From contig JAIYCF010000128.1 of the NCBI GenBank assembly GCA_027488165.1, positions 1 to 8,298 of the forward strand: 8,298 nucleotides of DNA. The letters run 5' to 3'. Under the pieces are notes generated by a model. The model searched no databases and was not told where the DNA came from. It saw only the letters and a program-made list of their open reading frames with translations. Below are positions 1 through 4,973 of the stretch, piece after piece (position 1 is the stretch's first letter; every line of letters begins with the position of its first letter). Made by a program: the position numbers and the translations under genes. Origin of the DNA: Streptomycetaceae bacterium (lineage in GTDB: Bacteria; Actinomycetota; Actinomycetes; Nanopelagicales; Nanopelagicaceae).

Positions 1-386
1 CGGAAGTTAAGCGAATCCCAAGCATCAAAGCCAGAAACGACCATGCCATTTTCGATCTGATCAATACTCACACCATCAACGGCGACCTTCTTATTAGATG
101 GTGGCATACCTTCTAATTCGCCCGTCTGAGTTCCGGTTAAATGCCATTTAGTTACAACTTGATTGCCTTCGACAATCACATCATCAACGCGAAAATGAAT
201 ATCTGGAAATGCGCTCTGCCATTCGCGCCACTTGGCTCTGAAGCTTTCTCGGCCGGTTCCAAACTGCGGATCGTTACCGACTGTGTTTTCGGAGATAAAC
301 CGGTCGATCGCACTTTCATCACCCTGGTTCCAGATCTGTTCAAAAAAGTCCTTGGCTATCTGGCGAATGACCTCATTAGCGCTCAT
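1..386 (-). CDS. SnoaL-like (NTF2-fold) polyketide cyclase/ester cyclase family protein, 3' end cut by the window
   Basis: This reading frame is open from ATG (complement of 384-386) to the window edge and gives 128 residues without a stop. An in-frame TAA lies just upstream, which limits the start. The sequence has the SnoaL-like pattern: an N-terminal helix with FFEQIWNQGDE (14-24), G-x-E-x-FR (45-50), AFPDIHFRVDDVIVEGNQVV (59-78), W-H-L-T-G-T-Q-T-G (81-89), then E-G-M-P-P-S (92-97) and a final D-G-V-S-I-D strand (104-109). Family members are about 130-145 residues, so only a short C-terminal tail is probably missing. The fold is a small cone-shaped alpha+beta barrel used by many unrelated enzymes and binding proteins, so no substrate can be named. 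No signal peptide is seen, so it is probably cytoplasmic. The ribosome site is weak (GGGGAT about 6 bases ahead). It is transcribed divergently from the transporter genes and need not share their function. Confidence 0.85.
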   Translation of the reverse strand, partial: MSANEVIRQIAKDFFEQIWNQGDESAIDRFISENTVGNDPQFGTGRESFRAKWREWQSAFPDIHFRVDDVIVEGNQVVTKWHLTGTQTGELEGMPPSNKKVAVDGVSIDQIENGMVVSGFDAWDSLNF

Positions 387-455
387 TGGGCTATCCCCAC
401 CCCTGCGACCTTATTAAATCCTGAGTGATCCATAGGCTGATTATGGTCGTTTGGC

Positions 456-482
456 CAGGAATCGAGAATGGCTCGGGACCTG
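456..482 (+). other. Imperfect inverted repeat (hairpin candidate)
   Basis: Outer arms CAGG (456-459) and CCTG (479-482) enclose inner arms CGAG (463-466) and CTCG (472-475) with a five-base loop. The two stems are separated by three unpaired or wobble-paired bases on each side. It is the weakest hairpin of the leader series and overlaps the start of a possible 24-codon upstream ORF. A weak neighbour, CCATA/TATGG at 430-446, lies just before it. Confidence 0.3.
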
Positions 483-542
483 CGTTACCAATTTGTTATG
501 GCCACTACCTTGCGCCTGAATAGGCGTAGTGGTGAGGTGTAG
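468..542 (+). other. Possible 24-codon upstream ORF (leader peptide candidate)
   Basis: ATG at 468-470 opens a 24-codon frame ending at TAG (540-542), 87 bases ahead of the binding-protein start. AGGA (457-460) lies 7 bases upstream and could serve as a weak ribosome site. The peptide begins MARDLRYQFV and is rich in arginine (5 of 24) but has no run of one amino acid typical of classic attenuation leaders. The strongest leader hairpin (502-532) lies inside it, so its translation would melt that structure. A frame of this size can easily occur by chance. Confidence 0.15.
502..532 (+). other. Two-part hairpin in the transporter leader
   Basis: The outer arms are CCACTA (502-507) and TAGTGG (527-532), and the inner arms CGCCT (513-517) and AGGCG (522-526) close a GAAT loop. 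A five-base bulge (508-512) lies on the 5' side only, so 11 base pairs form with a single bulge. It is the strongest structure in the gap. No U-tract follows, so it does not look like a terminator. It could be an RNA leader element or an operator-type dyad. Confidence 0.45.
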
Positions 543-555
543 GTACTGAAAACGC

Positions 556-571
556 CAGGCACCCCTGCCTG
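556..571 (+). other. Perfect 6-bp hairpin with CCCC loop
   Basis: CAGGCA (556-561) and TGCCTG (566-571) pair perfectly around CCCC. The stem is followed by GTTGATTTCAT, only loosely U-rich in RNA form, so an attenuator role is possible but weak. It sits between the 502-532 and 596-613 hairpins at nearly regular spacing. Confidence 0.4.
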
Positions 572-595
572 TTGATTTCATAAAACTACTAGAAC

Positions 596-613
596 TCAGA
601 GCTGATGCTCTGA
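596..613 (+). other. Perfect 7-bp hairpin immediately upstream of the ribosome site
   Basis: TCAGAGC (596-602) and GCTCTGA (607-613) pair perfectly around a TGAT loop. The 3' arm ends two bases before the AAGGAG ribosome site, so the structure leaves that site exposed and could protect the 5' end of the ribosome-binding region or act as a protein-binding dyad. Confidence 0.45.
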
Positions 614-615
614 CC

Positions 616-621
616 AAGGAG
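616..621 (+). promoter_or_regulatory. Strong ribosome-binding site of the solute-binding protein gene
   Basis: AAGGAG lies 8 bases ahead of the ATG at 630, which fits the chosen start. The strength of the site agrees with the high expression expected for a binding protein. Confidence 0.85.
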
Positions 622-629
622 AAACATAA

Positions 630-1865
630 ATGAAGAAGATCGGTCTACGGAAACTAAGTGCTGTAGCAGCAGTTGCGCTATCAGCATCAGTTTTGAGCGT
701 TGCGCCAGCTCAGGCAAACACAACGATCAAGATCATCACACCTAACTACACAGATGCGATGCCTGCATACTATGCAGATCTAAACGCACGCTTCATGGCT
801 GCGAACCCAACAATCAAGGTCGAACACACAAATCTTTCGTGGGATGACATTCTTGTTAAGGGACGTACTTTGGTGGCGACAGATTCAACACCAGATATTT
901 TGAACCTCAACACATTCTCAGATTACGCAGCTGCAGGTCTCCTATACAAGGCAACAGATATTTTTGATGCTAAGACAATGGCAGACTTCGTACCAGCATT
1001 TATCGACAACTCAAAGTACAACGGAGTTGCATATGCTGTTCCAGATCTAGCTTCAGCTCGTATGTTCTTCTACAACAAGCAACTTCTCTACACATCAGGT
1101 GTTACAAAGGTCCCAACAACATGGGCTGAAGTAACCGCTGCTGCAAAGAAGATCAAGAAGAAGTACCCACGTGTTTACCCAATCGGACTCCCACTCGGAT
1201 CTGAAGAAGCTCAGGCTGAATTCGCAATCTGGACCGGTGGTAACAACGGTCGCTACTTCGACGATAAGGCAAAGAAGTGGGTTATCAACTCAAAGGAAAA
1301 CCTTGAGACAATGAACTACCTAACTTCATTGGTAAAGGCTGGACTAACACAGCCAAGCCCAGCTTCAACAAACCGCACTGATGCCTTCAAGCTATTTAGC
1401 CAAGGCCGCATTGCAATGATCAACGCTTCTGTGTTCTTCCCATCAACATTGAAGGATTACAAGAGCAAGGTTGATTACGGCGTAGCTCCATTCCCACACT
1501 CACCAAAGGGTAAGCCAATTACTCTCGGCGTGCAGGATTACTTCATGGCATTTAAGAAGCCAGGAAACGAAGCAGCTGTAAAGGCTTGGCTAAACTTCTT
1601 GTTCCAGCCAACTAACTACGCAGGGTTCCTAAGAGCTGCTGGTGGATTTATTCCAGCAACTAAGTCAGCTTCATCAGCTGTGGACTCTTCATTGCTTCCA
1701 TTCATTGAGCAACTGCCAAATGCAATCTTCTACCCAGGAGATCTAGCAGCATGGCCTAAGGTCTCAGGATCAATCCAAACTCAGATTGGTACTGGCGTTA
1801 TCAAGGACCCTAAGGGCGTTCTAGATAAGATCCAAAAGGTTGCTGTTGAAGCAGGCGTTAAGTAA
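630..1865 (+). CDS. Extracellular solute-binding protein of a CUT1-type (sugar-like) ABC importer
   Basis: This 411-residue protein captures the substrate outside the membrane and delivers it to the two permeases encoded downstream. A Sec signal peptide is clear: basic start (K2, K3, R7, K8), hydrophobic core (about 10-25) and a type I cleavage site after AQA at 27-29. Family 1 binding-protein marks are G-V-A-Y-A-V-P (132-138), FFYNKQLLYTSGV (146-158), P-T-T-W-A-E-V (162-168), FSQGRIAM (256-263) and GGFIPA (338-343). The length is usual for the family (400-440). It contains no cysteine, hence no lipobox, which is unusual if the cell has a single membrane. Lysine is encoded almost only by AAG, and ACA, TCA and CCA are favoured, which suggests high expression. 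The permeases place it among MalE/UgpB-like proteins that bind oligosaccharides, glycosides or glycerol-phosphate compounds; the ligand cannot be read from the sequence. Confidence 0.93.
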   Translation: MKKIGLRKLSAVAAVALSASVLSVAPAQANTTIKIITPNYTDAMPAYYADLNARFMAANPTIKVEHTNLSWDDILVKGRTLVATDSTPDILNLNTFSDYAAAGLLYKATDIFDAKTMADFVPAFIDNSKYNGVAYAVPDLASARMFFYNKQLLYTSGVTKVPTTWAEVTAAAKKIKKKYPRVYPIGLPLGSEEAQAEFAIWTGGNNGRYFDDKAKKWVINSKENLETMNYLTSLVKAGLTQPSPASTNRTDAFKLFSQGRIAMINASVFFPSTLKDYKSKVDYGVAPFPHSPKGKPITLGVQDYFMAFKKPGNEAAVKAWLNFLFQPTNYAGFLRAAGGFIPATKSASSAVDSSLLPFIEQLPNAIFYPGDLAAWPKVSGSIQTQIGTGVIKDPKGVLDKIQKVAVEAGVK

Positions 1866-1892
1866 GCAATAAGTAATACGAGGTAAGTGAGG

Positions 1893-1928
1893 TAGGGCCT
1901 TGGTAGGTTAATAGCCGCCAAGGCCCTA
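1893..1928 (+). terminator. Stem-loop after the binding-protein gene (partial terminator or 3' mRNA stabiliser)
   Basis: TAGGGCCTTGG (1893-1903) and CCAAGGCCCTA (1918-1928) form a perfect 11-bp stem with a 14-base loop, 27 bases after the stop. Only a short, interrupted T stretch (TTTCAT) follows, so termination is probably incomplete. Hairpins between a binding-protein gene and its permease genes are a known means of raising the ratio of binding protein to permease, either by attenuation or by protecting the upstream mRNA. That role is inferred here. Confidence 0.7.
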
Positions 1929-1950
1929 TTTCATAAATTAATAATTAACT

Positions 1951-1956
1951 AAGGAG
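1951..1956 (+). promoter_or_regulatory. Ribosome-binding site that supports the TTG start of the first permease
   Basis: AAGGAG lies 8 bases ahead of TTG at 1965-1967, the same spacing as at the binding-protein gene and the RidA gene. This decides in favour of the TTG start. Confidence 0.8.
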
Positions 1957-1964
1957 CAATTGAG

Positions 1965-2888
1965 TTGACCGCGACAGGTATTGCCGAGAAAAAAGTAAAG
2001 AATCGACGCCCGGCGAATTCAACCCTTAGCGCCCTTCCTTGGATTGGCCCATCACTTCTCTTAATTCTTCTAGTTGTGGTCTGGCCAGCAATTGAATTAA
2101 TTAGAATTTCGCTAACTAAAATTACATCTGCAGGTGTCCTAGAAGGCTTCTTCGGCCTCGGCAACTATCGACTTTTATTTGAAAATCCAGATCTAAAAAC
2201 GATTGCAGTTCGAACCCTTATCTGGGTCTTTGCAGTTGTTTCAATTACCGTTGCGCTCTCACTTCCGCTTGCGCAATTGATTAATCAGAACTTCCCAGGT
2301 CGCAAGTTTGTGCGCTGGGCGATGATCGTCCCTTGGGCCGCATCAGTGGTTATGACTTCAATTATCTGGAAGTGGATCCTTGAACTAACTTCTGGTGAAT
2401 TCAACTTAACTCTTCAACAACTTGGACTCCAAGATGGACAACCAGTTGACTGGCTACGCGATCCCCGTTATTCATTCTTCGTACTTGTCTGGGTTGCAGT
2501 ATTTGTATCAATTCCCTTTACGACATTCGTAATCTTGGCCGGCCTACAGTCGATTCCAAATGACATCGTCGAAGCTTCACAAGTAGATGGCGCAGGCCCT
2601 TGGCAGATTTACCGTCGCATTAAATTCCCGTTGCTACGTAATGCGCTGCTGATCGCAACGATTATCAACTTAATTAACGTCTTTAACTCCTTCCCCATAA
2701 TCTGGGCGCTCACGCGAGGAGGGCCGGGATATGACACCGACACCATGATCACCTTTGCCTACAAGATGGCCTTCGTTGAATACAACATGGGTCCATCTAC
2801 CGCACTCGGTGTAATCAACTTCGCCTTCATTATGTTGATTGTTCTGATCTACCTCCGTGTAACTAAAGCGACTCGAGATCAAGCATGA
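1965..2888 (+). CDS. ABC importer permease, MalF/UgpA type
   Basis: This 307-residue inner-membrane protein forms half of the translocation channel of the importer. Six membrane segments can be drawn at about 24-46, 84-106, 117-137, 170-192, 226-248 and 278-298. The cytoplasmic EAA loop that docks the ATPase is visible as EASQVDGAGPWQ (203-214) followed by I-K-F-P (219-222). The C-terminal block ALTRGGPGYDTDTM (248-261) with the later MGPSTALGVINF (275-286) is characteristic of the MalF-like partner in CUT1 systems. It starts at TTG, supported by a well-spaced AAGGAG. Its stop overlaps the next permease start as ATGA (2885-2888), indicating translational coupling. The substrate cannot be told from the permease. 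Confidence 0.93.
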   Translation: MTATGIAEKKVKNRRPANSTLSALPWIGPSLLLILLVVVWPAIELIRISLTKITSAGVLEGFFGLGNYRLLFENPDLKTIAVRTLIWVFAVVSITVALSLPLAQLINQNFPGRKFVRWAMIVPWAASVVMTSIIWKWILELTSGEFNLTLQQLGLQDGQPVDWLRDPRYSFFVLVWVAVFVSIPFTTFVILAGLQSIPNDIVEASQVDGAGPWQIYRRIKFPLLRNALLIATIINLINVFNSFPIIWALTRGGPGYDTDTMITFAYKMAFVEYNMGPSTALGVINFAFIMLIVLIYLRVTKATRDQA

Positions 2889-3769
2889 AGACCTTAGAGA
2901 AGAAGAACGAGATGAGCGCAAAAGTGAAGAAGGATAAAGTGAAGTTCGTCTGGACTCCAAAGAAGGCAGCTACCGCTTTTAGCGCCTACATGATCGGGCT
3001 CTTCTTTATATATCCATATATAAACATGCTCTTGACTTCGCTCAAGCCAAATGAAGAGCTCTATGCATTCCCGATGAAGCGCCTGCCACAGTCTTGGCAG
3101 TTCGATAACTACCTTGAAGTCTGGTCTGTTGCTCCAATCGGAAACTTCCTCCGTGCCAGCGTTATCGTCTCTATCTGCGCAACGCTATTGGTATTAGTTG
3201 TTTCAGTGCCTGCTGCGTATTACGTCGCACGAAATCGCTTTAAGGGTCGTAGCGCATTCTTGCTGCTAGTTCTTGCCACCCAGATGTTCTCGCCAACTGC
3301 GCTGATCATCGGTATTTTCCGCGAAGTTAAATTCTTCGGCTTGCTAGATACCTGGGCAGCGCTAATTATCGTCAACGCCGGATTCAACTTGGCCTTTGCG
3401 GTTTGGCTGCTCTCTGGCTTCTTTGCCAGTGTTCCAGTTGAAATTGAAGAAGCGGCCATGGTCGATGGTTGCACCCGCTTCCAATCACTTCGTCGCGTTG
3501 TACTTCCAGTAACACTTCCTGGACTTGTAACGGCTGTTATCTTTACCTTCGTTTCAACCTGGAACGAATTCACCGTCGCGCTAACGGTAATTAGTTCGCC
3601 TACAAGACAACCGATTTCAACGGGTATCACCACCTTCATCGGGCAGTACGACGTTGCCTGGGAATATCTCTTCACAACAACTGCGATTGCAATTGTTCCT
3701 GTCGTTATTCTCTTCATCAGTATCGAGAAGTACCTAGTTGGTGGGCTAACTGCAGGAAGCGTTAAGTAA
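2885..3769 (+). CDS. ABC importer permease, MalG/UgpE type
   Basis: This 294-residue membrane protein is the second half of the importer channel. It shows the MalG-like pattern: a charged N-terminus, a first membrane segment at about 31-51 followed by TSLKPNEELYAFP (51-63), further segments at about 91-115, 124-145, 158-180, 211-232 and 263-283, an EAA loop with EEAAMVDGCTRF (188-199) and LP (207-208), and the typical C-terminal GLTAGSVK (287-294). The ATG start overlaps the stop of the preceding permease by 4 bases and has no strong ribosome site of its own. A second ATG at 2912 would remove nine residues and cannot be excluded. No ATP-binding subunit follows, so the ATPase must be supplied from elsewhere. 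Codons for FIYPYI (41-46) lie in a perfect 9-bp AT-rich inverted repeat at 3005-3024. Confidence 0.93.
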   Translation: MKTLEKKNEMSAKVKKDKVKFVWTPKKAATAFSAYMIGLFFIYPYINMLLTSLKPNEELYAFPMKRLPQSWQFDNYLEVWSVAPIGNFLRASVIVSICATLLVLVVSVPAAYYVARNRFKGRSAFLLLVLATQMFSPTALIIGIFREVKFFGLLDTWAALIIVNAGFNLAFAVWLLSGFFASVPVEIEEAAMVDGCTRFQSLRRVVLPVTLPGLVTAVIFTFVSTWNEFTVALTVISSPTRQPISTGITTFIGQYDVAWEYLFTTTAIAIVPVVILFISIEKYLVGGLTAGSVK

Positions 3770-3776
3770 TTTAAGA

Positions 3777-4970
3777 ATGCGCGCCAATGCATTCACGCTC
3801 CCCTATACCTTCTTCCGCCAGGACGCTCACGAGGTACTTTCCGAGCTAAAGGCTGCCGGCTTTACCGGTATCAACTTGGCGCTTAACTATCACGCATCCC
3901 GTGATTTCTTATTGCGCCAAGGTCCACAACTGGAATACCTGTCAGATGGTTTTCACTATTACCTTCCAGATGCAAGCAAGTATTCAAGCGATGCTATTCA
4001 CCCCAGCAAAACCGATCATTCACCCGATAACTCAATGCTAGAAGGTGTTCTAACCGCAGCCAAGAAACTCGGTCTTGATGTAAACGCCTGGGCAGTCTTT
4101 ATGCATAACTCGGGCATCGGCTTTGTCGAACCATCTGCAACCGTTGAAAACGCACTCGGTAACAAGTTTTTATCCGAACTCTGCCCCTCTAATCCACGAG
4201 TTGCGCAATACGCCTTTGGACTCGTTGCCGATTTAAGCTCGCGCGGCATTAAATCAATCGCCATGGAATCTATGCACTGGCATGGCGCACGCCACGGCGA
4301 ACACCACGAACGTTTCTTTATGGAGCTAAGTGAAACCACCGAATTCTTATTCTCGCTCTGTTTCTGCCCATCTTGTATCGCAAACTTCGATCGCACAGGC
4401 GGCAGCGGCGCACAACTAAAAGAGAAAGTGCAAAAGGCTCTGCAGCCATTCTTAACCGATAAAGATCCTTGGCTAGGACAACCTGTTACCAAGGCAGCAC
4501 TTGCCGAAATTGTGGGTACAGAAATCTTGGAATATCTAAAGACAAGAGAGGCAACCCTGGCCGCTGTTTACGCCGAGATCTTTAGAATCGCATCAGCTTC
4601 TGGCGTAGAAGTTTCATATGTTGATCAATCAACTCTTCTCGATATGAACTCAGCAACGCCTTTAGATTTAAGTTGGTTAGTAGGCATAGATCCACAATCA
4701 ATCGTTAACTCGCTTACCGCCTTTGAGCCACTGGTTTACCGAAAGAGCCCGGCTGAAGTTGGAGCAATCTATAAACATTACGCAGATCGCCTCAAGATGC
4801 GTTTAAAACCAATCTTGCGCCCAACATTTCCAGATAACACCGATGAGAAGACGCTGCGCGAAAAAGTTGCTGCCTTAGCCGCGCTAGGAACTGCAGATAT
4901 TGATTTCTACTTGCTAGATACTTGGCGCCCGCGAGATTTAACTTGGGTCGCAAATTCACTAGCTAATTAG
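3777..4970 (+). CDS. Unassigned cytoplasmic protein, probable TIM-barrel glycoside-hydrolase relative
   Basis: I do not recognise this 397-residue protein as a member of a named family. It has no signal peptide. Its layout suggests a (beta/alpha)8 barrel: LKAAGFTGINLALNYHA (24-40), the loop GFHYYLPDASKY (58-69), AAKKLGLDVNAWAVFMHN (94-111), LCPSNPRVAQYAFGLVADL (135-153), then a strand ending in IAMESMHWHG (161-170). This order, notably Leu-Cys-Pro-Ser-Asn-Pro followed by a strand ending in Glu, recalls hypothetical glycosyl-hydrolase barrels. E164 is a candidate catalytic acid and D283 in SYVDQ a possible partner. Two striking features are a His-rich segment (H167, H169, H173, H176, H177) and a C-x-C-x-x-C motif (C195, C197, C200), which might bind metal. 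It starts 7 bases after the second permease, with a poor ribosome site, so it is probably translated by coupling. Its place behind a sugar-type importer suggests it processes the imported compound. An isomerase or another barrel enzyme is also possible. Confidence 0.6.
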   Translation: MRANAFTLPYTFFRQDAHEVLSELKAAGFTGINLALNYHASRDFLLRQGPQLEYLSDGFHYYLPDASKYSSDAIHPSKTDHSPDNSMLEGVLTAAKKLGLDVNAWAVFMHNSGIGFVEPSATVENALGNKFLSELCPSNPRVAQYAFGLVADLSSRGIKSIAMESMHWHGARHGEHHERFFMELSETTEFLFSLCFCPSCIANFDRTGGSGAQLKEKVQKALQPFLTDKDPWLGQPVTKAALAEIVGTEILEYLKTREATLAAVYAEIFRIASASGVEVSYVDQSTLLDMNSATPLDLSWLVGIDPQSIVNSLTAFEPLVYRKSPAEVGAIYKHYADRLKMRLKPILRPTFPDNTDEKTLREKVAALAALGTADIDFYLLDTWRPRDLTWVANSLAN

Positions 4971-4973
4971 CTA
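4960..4973. repeat. Perfect 14-base palindrome across the convergent stop codons
   Basis: TAGCTAATTAGCTA is identical on both strands and contains the TAG stop of the plus-strand barrel gene and the TAA stop of the minus-strand amidohydrolase gene. A second perfect repeat, ACTGCC/GGCAGT (4983-5000, six-base loop), follows within the amidohydrolase codons. Neither has a T-tract, so a bidirectional terminator function is doubtful. Confidence 0.5.

Larger units (their letters stand above)
387..629. promoter_or_regulatory. Divergent intergenic region rich in inverted repeats
   Basis: This 243-base gap separates the leftward SnoaL-like gene from the rightward transporter operon and must hold the control signals of both, unless the promoters lie further out. 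I found no convincing -35/-10 pair in either direction. It contains a series of short inverted repeats at 430-446, 456-482, 502-532, 556-571 and 596-613, and TGGCCA occurs twice (452-457 and 499-504). The right-hand elements would lie in the 5' leader of the transporter mRNA if transcription starts upstream of them. They could be RNA structure or regulator-binding dyads; the sequence alone does not decide which. Confidence 0.5.

Noticed and set aside
141..428. Plus-strand frame of 95 codons at the left end
   Set aside because: It lies mostly opposite the SnoaL-like gene, whose minus-strand translation matches a known family. The plus-strand protein has no recognisable pattern.
387..629. Sigma-70-type promoter, for example with TTGCGC at 510-515 or TTGATT at 572-577
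   Set aside because: No -10-like hexamer lies at a usual spacing from either candidate, so no promoter is called.
2715..2732. Internal GAGGAGGG followed by an ATG, a possible internal start
   Set aside because: The bases encode the conserved Thr-Arg-Gly-Gly-Pro-Gly block of the MalF-like permease, which explains them, and the ATG is out of frame with no sizeable ORF known to follow.
3220..3792. Minus-strand frame of 190 codons inside the MalG-like permease
   Set aside because: The plus strand here encodes a clear permease with the EAA loop; the minus frame has no ribosome site or family pattern.
4016..4492. Minus-strand frame of 158 codons inside the barrel gene
   Set aside because: It lies wholly within a well-formed plus-strand gene and has the low-complexity character of an antisense shadow.
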